This document shows positions 1-5,561 of a stretch of DNA of 5,626 nt, in pieces (within the stretch, counting starts at the first letter, position 1; the number at the start of each line of letters is the position of its first letter). The DNA is from Parabacteroides sp. (lineage in GTDB: Bacteria; Bacteroidota; Bacteroidia; Bacteroidales; Tannerellaceae): positions 1 through 5,626 of the forward strand of contig DXRF01000212.1 of NCBI GenBank assembly GCA_019411205.1, read 5' to 3'. A program made the position numbers and the translations under genes. The notes under the pieces are model-generated. The model saw nothing but the letters and a program-made list of their open reading frames with translations, searched no databases and was not told where the DNA came from.

Positions 1-132
1 AATAAAGTTAAATCAAAGTGTTGCGGAATTAAGGTAAAAGAGATAACAATGGGTGGTCTTGCCCTGCTGAGTGTAGCAATGATTGCTTTACGGGTCATTC
101 ATATGCGGCAGGAAGTCAATAGTAATTCCTAA
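1..132 (+). CDS. Possible C-terminal end of an unidentified membrane protein (partial, cut by left edge)
   Basis: Frame 1 is open from the first base for 43 codons and stops at TAA 130-132, so the start would lie outside the window. The first 15 residues are lysine-rich (NKVKSKCCGIKVKEI). They are followed by a hydrophobic stretch (TMGGLALLSVAMIALRVI) long enough for one membrane helix, then a short polar tail (HMRQEVNSNS). A charged segment, a helix and a short tail would suit the end of an integral membrane protein. I do not recognise the family. An alternative is a 27-residue small membrane peptide starting at ATG 49. A 43-codon open frame can also occur by chance, so this is a moderate call. 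It lies on the same strand as the antiporter, but 186 bases of structured non-coding DNA separate them. Confidence 0.42.
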   Translation, partial: NKVKSKCCGIKVKEITMGGLALLSVAMIALRVIHMRQEVNSNS

Positions 133-224
133 CAACCCTAACCGAATGTCTATTAGCTTCCTGTTGTTTACTTCGTGGTGATCTCGAGGTTTTCCGAGGT
201 ACGTTTTTCTGCCTATAAAACAAC

Positions 225-258
225 TTGCTGTTTACTTGGTTACGGCAAATATTCTTTG
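225..258 (+). promoter_or_regulatory. Weak candidate promoter for the antiporter gene
   Basis: The only TTTG in bases 1-318 is at 255-258, preceded by TA at 250-251. This gives TA-N3-TTTG, one base longer than the Bacteroidota -7 consensus TA-N2-TTTG. A TTG at 225-227, 22 bases upstream, could act as a -33 element. It would start transcription near 265-270 and leave a leader of about 50 nt. The off-consensus spacing makes this weak, and transcription could instead begin upstream, placing the whole inverted repeat in the leader. Confidence 0.25.
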
Positions 259-261
259 CCG
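243..261. repeat. 7-bp perfect hairpin/inverted repeat (CGGCAAA-N5-TTTGCCG)
   Basis: CGGCAAA (243-249) and TTTGCCG (255-261) are perfect reverse complements around a 5-base spacer (TATTC). The right arm contains the TTTG of the weak -7-like element, so the repeat could be an operator over the promoter as easily as an RNA hairpin within the larger structure. It is not followed by a T-tract, so it does not look like an intrinsic terminator. Confidence 0.55.
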
Positions 262-303
262 GGCAACAGGAAGCAAGACATTTTAATAGATTAACAAACA
301 AAT

Positions 304-316
304 AAGGAAGAAGGGG
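304..316 (+). promoter_or_regulatory. Purine-rich ribosome-binding tract before the antiporter start
   Basis: The tract AAGGAAGAAGGGG ends two bases before ATG 319 and contains AGGA and GAAGG, both Shine-Dalgarno-like. The other starts in the window have no comparable tract, in keeping with the weak dependence of Bacteroidota on Shine-Dalgarno pairing. It supports ATG 319 as the start. Confidence 0.4.
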
Positions 317-318
317 CC

Positions 319-1260
319 ATGATAACAAGTCTGACGTTATTGATTCTCTCGCTGGTCGCGCTTTACATAGGGGCCGGCTGGTTGGTTCAGGGGAGTTCCG
401 CTTTAGCTCTCAAAGCCAAAATTTCACCTTTGGTAATCGGTTTGACTATCGTCGCATTCGGGACAAGCGCACCCGAACTGGTAGTTAGCCTGAACGCCAC
501 GCTCAGCGGACAGGGCGATATTGCGATCGGAAACATCGTAGGTTCGAACATATTCAATATTGGAGTCATATTAGGAGTTTCGGCAACCATTTGCCCGCTT
601 CAGGTAAAAAAGCAATTACTCCGAATCGATATCCCGGTCATGCTGGCTGCAACCGTACTGTTCACCATCCTCTTCTGGAACGGGACATTAGGTCGGACGG
701 AAGGTTTTTTCTTTCTAACAGGTATTATCATTTATACATTATTCAGCCTCTTCTACTCCCGCAAACATGGAGCAGAAGGGCCGAGCCAGGAACTCGAAGA
801 ACAGCCTAAGCACTGGGCTGTCGATACGCTGGCCATCGTCGGGGGTCTGGTCGTCTTGGTCTTTGCCTCCCGATTATTGGTGGACAATGCTGTTTCCATC
901 GCCAAAGAGCTCGGTGTGAGCGAAGCGGTTATCGGGCTTACGATCGTCGCAGCCGGAACAAGTATGCCGGAACTGGCAACATCCATTGTTGCCGCTTACA
1001 AGCGTAAAACGGATATTGCCATCGGGAATATCGTTGGCTCAAACCTATTCAATATACTGACCATAGCCGGTTCTTGTTCGCTAATACATCCCATCGAGAC
1101 CCAAAATGTAAACTACATCGACCTGCTGGTCATGTTGGGCATATCCGTCTTGCTCCTGCCGCTGGTGAAAAGCGGACAAAAAATATCCCGGACAGAAGGA
1201 TTTGTCTTGATTCTTTTCTACGTGATTTACATGTTCTGGTTACTTCGCGACACCCTCTGA
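319..1260 (+). CDS. Sodium/calcium antiporter, YrbG/CaxA-like (Ca2+:cation antiporter family)
   Basis: Inner-membrane secondary transporter of 313 residues, expected to exchange Ca2+ against Na+ or H+. The two inverted alpha repeats that define the family are plain. Alpha-1 has GLTIVAFGTSAPELVVS (41-57) followed by GNIVGSNIFN (71-80). Alpha-2 has GLTIVAAGTSMPELATS (206-222) followed by GNIVGSNLFN (236-245). Glu53 and Glu218 are the expected cation-binding acids. About ten hydrophobic segments fall in two halves, linked by a polar loop at roughly 147-168. The length is normal; E. coli YrbG is about 325 residues. ATG 319 is the first start after an in-frame stop at 292-294 and follows a purine-rich tract. 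Asn occupies the last position of both GSN-x-F-N motifs (80 and 245). The gene converges on the permease gene 5 bp after its stop and appears to be transcribed alone. Family assignment is firm; ion preference is not determined. Confidence 0.95.
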   Translation: MITSLTLLILSLVALYIGAGWLVQGSSALALKAKISPLVIGLTIVAFGTSAPELVVSLNATLSGQGDIAIGNIVGSNIFNIGVILGVSATICPLQVKKQLLRIDIPVMLAATVLFTILFWNGTLGRTEGFFFLTGIIIYTLFSLFYSRKHGAEGPSQELEEQPKHWAVDTLAIVGGLVVLVFASRLLVDNAVSIAKELGVSEAVIGLTIVAAGTSMPELATSIVAAYKRKTDIAIGNIVGSNLFNILTIAGSCSLIHPIETQNVNYIDLLVMLGISVLLLPLVKSGQKISRTEGFVLILFYVIYMFWLLRDTL

Positions 1261-1265
1261 CAGAG
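1255..1265. repeat. 11-bp palindrome filling the gap between convergent stop codons
   Basis: CTCTG (1255-1259) and CAGAG (1261-1265) are exact reverse complements around base 1260. The palindrome covers the antiporter stop (TGA 1258-1260) and the whole 5-bp gap before the permease stop (1266-1268 on the minus strand). A one-base loop cannot form a normal hairpin, so it is not a terminator as it stands. It may be chance. Confidence 0.35.
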
Positions 1266-2561
1266 TTATGCAAAAATAAATTTCAAGATGAACAGGGCCG
1301 CCAGCACATACATGGTAGGGCTTACCTCCTTATGTTTGCCGCATCCTAACTTGACCAGTACATAGCACAACAATCCTAAAACCATTCCGTCGGCAATGGA
1401 ATAGGTCAGTACCATCATGATCATGGTGATAAAAGCCGGAAGCGCTTCGGATATGTCGTCCATATCGACTTTTGTGATAGAATCCATCATAAACACCCCG
1501 ACCAGTACCAAAGCCCCCGTCGTTGCGGCACTCGGAATCAGCAGGAACAAAGGAGCAAAGAACAAAGCCAACAAAAACAGCACACCCGTCACCAGTGAAG
1601 TGAACCCCGAACGTCCGCCTTCCGCTATGCCAGAAGCACTCTCCACATAGGTGGTAATCGTAGAACTTCCCATCATGGAACCGATCGTCGTACCGATCGC
1701 ATCCGACATCATCGCCTCCTTTACGTGGGGGATTTGTCCGTCTTCCTCCATAACACCTGTTTTCGAAGCCAAGCCGACCAACGTACCGACCGTATCGAAT
1801 ATATTCATAAACAACAAAGTAAAGATGACGATAGCCATATCCAACGTGAAAAACTCATTGAAATCGAACTGGCAGAACGTAGGTGCCATCGAATGGGGAA
1901 TGGAAACAGGCAGGAACCCATCCGGAATTTCCGTCACTCCTAACGGAATACCGATCAACGTACAGAGCAGAATGCTGTAGAACAACGCTCCCTTTACCTT
2001 TCTCAAGACCAGGATACCGCTCAACAGAATCCCCACCATCGCCAGGATCGAAACCGGGGTGAACGGTCCGAACATCACGAAAGTCGCCGGATTCGGAACG
2101 ATGATGCCGGCATTCTTCAAACCCACGAAAGCGATAAACATGCCGATCCCCGCCGATATAGCGAAGCGCAGGTTCATCGGTATGCTATTCAAGATCACCT
2201 CCCGGACGTTCAGGAACGTAATCAGGATAAAGATCACCCCTTCCACAAACATCGCCGTCATAGCGGTCTGCCAGGAATACCCCATGCCCTGCACCAGCGT
2301 AAAAGCAAAAAAGGCGTTCAACGCCATACTGGGAGCCTGGGCAAAAGGCAGCTTTGCCATAAAAGCCAACAGCAAGGTAGCGATGGCCGAAGCCAAAGCG
2401 GTTGCGGTAAAAACTGCACCTTTGTCCATCCCCGTCGTTGCCAGGATAGAGGGGTTGACAGCCAGAATATAACTCATTGTCAGGAATGTCGTAATCCCAG
2501 CTATGATCTCGGTGCGCAATATCATTGTCTGCGGGTCGAACCCAAGTAACTTCTTCAGCAT
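1266..2561 (-). CDS. NCS2-family purine nucleobase permease (AzgA/PbuG/GhxP-like)
   Basis: Inner-membrane importer of 431 residues, expected to bring in purine bases (guanine/hypoxanthine or adenine) with protons. It has many hydrophobic segments, consistent with the 14-helix NCS2 fold. Recognisable features are PFAQAPSMALNAFFAF (72-87), the permease signature of the first half; NIFDTVGTLVG (253-263); and TTYVESASGIAEGGRSG (303-319), the AzgA-type ES-x2-G-x3-GGR[ST]G block. Length matches B. subtilis PbuG/PbuO and E. coli GhxP (about 430-455). I start at ATG 2561: it gives the usual family N-terminus (MLKKLLGFDPQT) and leaves an 11-nt gap after the upstream stop. The longer reading from GTG 2588 would overlap the upstream gene. 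It is the second gene of a unit with the DUF5020/Tsx-like gene. The exact base transported cannot be read from sequence. Confidence 0.93.
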   Translation of the reverse strand: MLKKLLGFDPQTMILRTEIIAGITTFLTMSYILAVNPSILATTGMDKGAVFTATALASAIATLLLAFMAKLPFAQAPSMALNAFFAFTLVQGMGYSWQTAMTAMFVEGVIFILITFLNVREVILNSIPMNLRFAISAGIGMFIAFVGLKNAGIIVPNPATFVMFGPFTPVSILAMVGILLSGILVLRKVKGALFYSILLCTLIGIPLGVTEIPDGFLPVSIPHSMAPTFCQFDFNEFFTLDMAIVIFTLLFMNIFDTVGTLVGLASKTGVMEEDGQIPHVKEAMMSDAIGTTIGSMMGSSTITTYVESASGIAEGGRSGFTSLVTGVLFLLALFFAPLFLLIPSAATTGALVLVGVFMMDSITKVDMDDISEALPAFITMIMMVLTYSIADGMVLGLLCYVLVKLGCGKHKEVSPTMYVLAALFILKFIFA

Positions 2562-2572
2562 TTCCAATCCAA

Positions 2573-3289
2573 TTAATCGAACGACCACTTAATTGCCAAT
2601 GTCGGAATGGCATAAAACCCTTTACGCGCGCCGAAATTCTGGCTCAACTCCACTTCGCTACCGACACTCAATTTGAACTTATCATCAACATGTTTCAGCT
2701 TGTTAAGATTCACCCAAATCTGCGGTTCGGTCAGGAAAATAAAGTTCCGGTGACTACCGTCCGCATAATCGGTCCGTTCTCTCCACCAGTCGGCGAAACC
2801 GCTGAACGTGCAAAGACCGTTCTTGGCAAAATGGACATACCAAGTGCCTGTCAACTGGAAGCTATTGGGTTCCCGATGTTTCTGGATATACTTATACATG
2901 GCGGTCAGTGTGAAGCCTTTCGTAAAATCCGGATTATTCCAGGTATAGGTTGCACCGCCAAGATAGGCGTTATTATAGGAGAAACTGTTAGATGCTCCCC
3001 CGTTATATTCGACATGTATGGAAAAAGGCGGTTGCCAGAAACGCAACTCGCGGGCAATCTCCCAATAGCCGGCTGCAACGCCTTTGCTGGTATAATCCAT
3101 GTCGACAAAGAAATAGGTACTTCCCCATTTATCCGCTTTAAACATTTCCACTGTCGAGGTCAGCACCGGACGGCCGTGTAAGTCTTTGTCATAAAGAGCT
3201 CCCCCGAAATCATAATGTAACTGCACATTCTGTGCCTTCCCACAACAAACAATCGCCAGCAAAGCCGCCAGCACAAAGAGCTTTCTCAT
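2573..3289 (-). CDS. DUF5020 / Tsx-like outer-membrane beta-barrel protein
   Basis: 238 residues, predicted exported. The N-terminus is a signal peptide (MRKLFVLAALLAIVCCGKAQ) with a likely signal peptidase I cut between Ala19 and Gln20. That fits the Bacteroidetes tendency for Gln at mature position 1. The Cys pair 15-16 lacks a good lipobox. The rest alternates hydrophobic and polar residues and is rich in aromatics and glycine, as in a small outer-membrane barrel. The segment around 60-85 (FFVDMDY, then YWEIARELRFW) matches what I recall of DUF5020, which resembles Tsx nucleoside channels. There are no inner-membrane helices after the signal. It is first in a unit with the purine permease, so passage of nucleosides or bases through the outer membrane is inferred, not shown. 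ATG 3289 is preceded by a clear promoter and a leader of about 30 nt. Confidence 0.82.
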   Translation of the reverse strand: MRKLFVLAALLAIVCCGKAQNVQLHYDFGGALYDKDLHGRPVLTSTVEMFKADKWGSTYFFVDMDYTSKGVAAGYWEIARELRFWQPPFSIHVEYNGGASNSFSYNNAYLGGATYTWNNPDFTKGFTLTAMYKYIQKHREPNSFQLTGTWYVHFAKNGLCTFSGFADWWRERTDYADGSHRNFIFLTEPQIWVNLNKLKHVDDKFKLSVGSEVELSQNFGARKGFYAIPTLAIKWSFD

Positions 3290-3304
3290 CTTATTATCCT
3301 AAAT

Positions 3305-3320
3305 TGTTAAAGTGTTAAAG
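3305..3320. repeat. Tandem 8-bp duplication in the barrel-gene leader
   Basis: TGTTAAAG occurs twice with no gap (3305-3312 and 3313-3320), between the -7 element and the start codon, so it would lie in the transcribed leader. It may be a regulator half-site pair, a replication-slippage duplication, or chance in AT-rich DNA. Confidence 0.5.
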
Positions 3321-3327
3321 AAAGATG

Positions 3328-3335
3328 CAAAGATA
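3328..3335 (-). promoter_or_regulatory. Promoter -7 element for the DUF5020-permease unit
   Basis: On the minus strand the bases read TATCTTTG, a perfect match to the Bacteroidota -7 consensus TAnnTTTG. The site lies 38 bases upstream of ATG 3289, so transcription would begin near 3320 with a leader of about 30 nt. No clear TTTG or TTG -33 box lies 17-23 bases further upstream; that stretch is instead a 14-bp palindrome and a short tandem repeat. The weak -33 box leaves room for an activator, but that is inference. Confidence 0.72.
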
Positions 3336-3337
3336 CA

Positions 3338-3351
3338 TAAAATTAATTTTA
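3338..3351. promoter_or_regulatory. 14-bp perfect palindrome in the promoter spacer; candidate operator
   Basis: TAAAATTAATTTTA (3338-3351) equals its own reverse complement. It starts two bases upstream of the -7 element and occupies the usual spacer towards -33, where a dimeric regulator could bind. A tandem TTTTAC pair (3347-3352 and 3353-3358) overlaps its outer edge. The site is entirely A/T, so chance is a real alternative. Confidence 0.4.
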
Positions 3352-3405
3352 CTTTTACTTCTCTCATTCGTTTGTCAGGCCGGCTAAACAGAGCTGATTT
3401 GTATT

Positions 3406-3449
3406 AAATAAAAATATCCTGATGCAAAATGAATTACATCAGGATATTT
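3406..3449 (-). terminator. Rho-independent terminator of the M13 peptidase gene
   Basis: AAATATCCTGATG (3412-3424) and CATCAGGATATTT (3437-3449) form a perfect 13-bp stem with a 12-base loop. On the minus strand the stem is followed by a T-rich tail (TTTTTATTT, 3414-3406, partly within the stem). It begins 26 bases after the peptidase stop codon. A weaker 5-bp hairpin (3454-3458 with 3466-3470) lies between stop and terminator. It separates peptidase transcription from the downstream barrel-permease unit. Confidence 0.88.
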
Positions 3450-3475
3450 CTAATGACAATATAGCTGTCAGGACT

Positions 3476-5521
3476 CTACCAGATCACCACCCGGTCAGCC
3501 GGCAGCATATACATCGGTTCACCTTCTTTGATATCGAATGCACTATAGAAAGCATCGATATTACGGAGAGCTGCGTTGACACGCCATTTGCCTAATGAGT
3601 GCGGGTCAATCTTGGTCAGACGCAGGATTTCTTCGGGACGGATGTTCTGAGCCCAAAGATTCGCATACCCCAGATAGAAACGCTGTTCATGGGTAAAACC
3701 GTCGATCGGAGCCGGTGTCTCTTTTCCTTCCAGAGAATTGAGGTAAGCCAAATAAGCAACCATCAGGCCACCCTGGTCGGCAATGTTTTCGCCCAAAGTG
3801 AACCGTCCGTTGGCATGAACGCTATCCACAACAATGATATCACTATATTGCTGAGCCAGGCGGTCGGCACGTTGCGTAAAGAGAGCGGCATCTTCGGCAG
3901 TCCACCAGTCGCTCAGATTGCCTTCCTTGTCATAGTTACGTCCCTGGTCGTCGAATCCGTGAGTCATTTCGTGACCAATCACGACACCGATAGCGCCATA
4001 GTTCACGGCATCGTCTGCTTCCGGATTGAAGAAAGGAGGTTGCAGGATGGCGGCAGGGAAACAGATCTCGTTCGTTGTCGGATTATAATAGGCATTCACC
4101 GTTTGAGGACTCATTCCCCAACGAGTCTTATCGACCGGTTTGTCTACATCCGCCAACATATAATTGACTTCAAAGATATTGGAACGGCGCACATTCGCCC
4201 AATAAGAATCATTCTTGATCTCCAGACCGCTATAATCGCGCCAAGTGTCGGGATAGCCGATCTTGACGATAAAGGCAGCCAATTTCTCCTGCGCCTTCGC
4301 CTTAGTGGCATCGCTCATCCATTCCAGGCCGGAGATACGGTCACCCAACGCTTTCTGCAAGTCACCGACCATCTTCAACATCTTTTCTTTGGAAGAAGCC
4401 GGAAAATATTTAGCCACGTACATCTGACCGACAGCTTCTGACAAAGCACCGTTCACCGTAGACAAAGCACGTTTCCAGCGCGGTTGCTGTTCCTGACGGC
4501 CGGACATCGTCTTTCCATAGAAATCGAAATCGGCAGCGACAAACGGATCGCTCAGGTAAGGAGCGGCAGAGCTAAGCAGGTTGAATGTCAGGTAATATTT
4601 CTGTTCATCCAAAGTCGTATTCTTCATCAAGGCAGACAGACCTTCGTAAAACGGGAGCTGTTTCGCATCCAGATATTTGATATCCATCATCCCCATGCTT
4701 TCGAAATAAACATCCCAGTTCAACGGATCGTTCTTGGCCTTGAAATCTTCGATAGACATTTTGTTATAGTTCTTTTGGGAATCGCGCAGCTCTTCACGGC
4801 TGAAAGAAACTTCGGCAATGCCCCTTTCTATCTTCATGATCGCATCGACGGCAGCATCGGCCTGTTCGGGAGAACTTCCGATCAAAGTGAACAGACGGGT
4901 AATATAGTGCTTATAGGCTTCACGCATTTTCTGGCTGCTTTCGTCTTCCAGCAGGTAATAATCGCGATCCCCCATGCCCAGTCCGGCCTGGTACAACTGT
5001 ACGATATTCATGGAGCTGTTCTTTTCGTCGGCCCCGACATACAAAGCGAAGAAAGGAGCCATTCCCTCCTTATGCAAGGTTGCCACCATCTTGGTCAGTT
5101 CGTCCTTCGTCCCTAATTTGTTAATTTCAGCGAGCTGGTTCTTGATCGGGGCATAACCGTCTTCATTCAGTTTCACGCTATCCATTCCCATTGCGAACAA
5201 CATACCGATCTTCTGCCCGACACTTCCCTCCTGTTGCGGAGTCGCACTAAGACCTTCAATCAGTGTACGGATCTGTTCCTGATTGTTATCCCTCAGCTGG
5301 TCGAAAGTCCCGAAACGGGCATATTCCGGTTTCAGCGGATTATTCTTCATCCAGCCACCACAAGCATACTGATAGAAATCGGTCCCCGGAGCCACGGCAG
5401 TGTCCAGGTTTGCCAGATTGATAGCGTCATTCTTCGCAGCCTCCTTCACAGGGGTCTTGCTGCATCCCACCATTGCGGCCATTCCGGCGGCAACAAGCGG
5501 TATTACCATTAACTTTTTCAT
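3476..5521 (-). CDS. pepO: M13-family zinc endopeptidase lipoprotein (PepO / neprilysin-like)
   Basis: 681-residue zinc metallopeptidase, expected to cleave oligopeptides in the periplasm from a lipid anchor. The N-terminus is a lipoprotein signal (MKKLMVIPLVAAGMAAMVGC) with the acylated Cys at 20. The following SKTP lacks the acidic residues of the Bacteroidetes surface-export signal, so a periplasm-facing protein is more likely. The M13 N-terminal domain spans roughly 45-430, opening with DFYQYACGGW (48-57). The catalytic domain has NAYYNP (476-481, substrate binding); HEMTH (517-521) with catalytic Glu518; ENIAD (578-582), giving third zinc ligand Glu578 and Asp582; and His641 and Arg647, matching neprilysin His711/Arg717. 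It ends in the usual Trp. All key residues are present. ATG 5521 is the first ATG after an in-frame stop at 5534-5536; a TTG at 5530 is the only longer start. Flanked by its own promoter and terminator, it appears monocistronic. Porphyromonas gingivalis PepO is a likely relative. Confidence 0.96.
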   Translation of the reverse strand: MKKLMVIPLVAAGMAAMVGCSKTPVKEAAKNDAINLANLDTAVAPGTDFYQYACGGWMKNNPLKPEYARFGTFDQLRDNNQEQIRTLIEGLSATPQQEGSVGQKIGMLFAMGMDSVKLNEDGYAPIKNQLAEINKLGTKDELTKMVATLHKEGMAPFFALYVGADEKNSSMNIVQLYQAGLGMGDRDYYLLEDESSQKMREAYKHYITRLFTLIGSSPEQADAAVDAIMKIERGIAEVSFSREELRDSQKNYNKMSIEDFKAKNDPLNWDVYFESMGMMDIKYLDAKQLPFYEGLSALMKNTTLDEQKYYLTFNLLSSAAPYLSDPFVAADFDFYGKTMSGRQEQQPRWKRALSTVNGALSEAVGQMYVAKYFPASSKEKMLKMVGDLQKALGDRISGLEWMSDATKAKAQEKLAAFIVKIGYPDTWRDYSGLEIKNDSYWANVRRSNIFEVNYMLADVDKPVDKTRWGMSPQTVNAYYNPTTNEICFPAAILQPPFFNPEADDAVNYGAIGVVIGHEMTHGFDDQGRNYDKEGNLSDWWTAEDAALFTQRADRLAQQYSDIIVVDSVHANGRFTLGENIADQGGLMVAYLAYLNSLEGKETPAPIDGFTHEQRFYLGYANLWAQNIRPEEILRLTKIDPHSLGKWRVNAALRNIDAFYSAFDIKEGEPMYMLPADRVVIW

Positions 5522-5553
5522 TTTGTTCAACGTTTAATCATTCATTTATTTGG

Positions 5554-5561
5554 CAAAGGTA
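5554..5561 (-). promoter_or_regulatory. Promoter -7 element for the M13 peptidase gene
   Basis: The minus strand reads TACCTTTG, a perfect TAnnTTTG match, 32 bases upstream of ATG 5521. Transcription would start near 5547, giving a leader of about 25 nt, AT-rich and without a Shine-Dalgarno sequence. No convincing -33 box is seen; a TTTG at 5567-5564 is too close to serve as one. Bases 5562-5626 to the right edge are AT-rich, with no gene that I can support. Confidence 0.72.

Larger units (their letters stand above)
145..282 (+). repeat. Imperfect long inverted repeat enclosing smaller hairpins, upstream of the antiporter
   Basis: AATGTCT (145-151) is the exact reverse complement of AGACATT (276-282). 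GCTTCCTGTTG (156-166) is the exact reverse complement of CAACAGGAAGC (264-274). The two pairs are collinear, separated by 4 bases on the left and 1 on the right, so 18 pairs close a region of about 100 nt. As RNA, 167-169 (UUU) could add G-U pairs with 261-263. Inside lie a 7-bp hairpin (243-261), a 5-bp hairpin (218-222 with 229-233), a 4-bp hairpin (183-186 with 195-198) and a direct repeat TGTTTACTT (165-173 and 229-237). A T4 run (281-284) meets the 3' end of the outer stem, which fits plus-strand transcription. It could be a structured 5' leader, a small RNA or a MITE-like remnant. I matched no known riboswitch or RNA family and see no clear target-site duplication. Confidence 0.6.

Noticed and set aside
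243..261. Intrinsic terminator for the gene ending at 132
   Set aside because: The hairpin is 110 bases beyond that stop and has no T-tract after it.
264..282. Resemblance of the right arm (ACAGGAAGCA) to the SRP RNA core
   Set aside because: The similar bases lie in a long paired arm rather than in the SRP apical hairpin, and the rest of the SRP consensus is absent.
116..328. 70-codon minus-strand open frame upstream of and overlapping the antiporter start
   Set aside because: It spans the inverted-repeat region, has a low-complexity basic sequence without domain features, and overlaps the start of a certain gene.
2562..2588. GTG 2588 as the permease start, with nine extra residues
   Set aside because: It would overlap the upstream gene by 16 bases, and the extra residues do not look like the family N-terminus; ATG 2561 does.
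2525..3181. 218-codon plus-strand open frame antisense to the barrel gene
   Set aside because: The opposite strand encodes a protein with a signal peptide and recognisable family features; this frame has none.
3244..3246. Barrel protein as a lipoprotein through Cys15/Cys16
   Set aside because: Residues before either Cys (AIV or IVC) do not fit a lipobox, while Gly17-Lys18-Ala19 before Gln20 makes a good signal peptidase I site.
3454..3470. 5-bp hairpin TGACA-N7-TGTCA as a second terminator
   Set aside because: The stem is short and no T-tract follows it on either strand; the 13-bp stem next to it is the convincing terminator.
3599..5116. Long plus-strand open frames (280 and 210 codons) antisense to the M13 peptidase gene
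   Set aside because: They lie wholly inside a certain gene whose motifs are all intact, show no recognisable domain and have no promoter. They look like shadows caused by codon bias.
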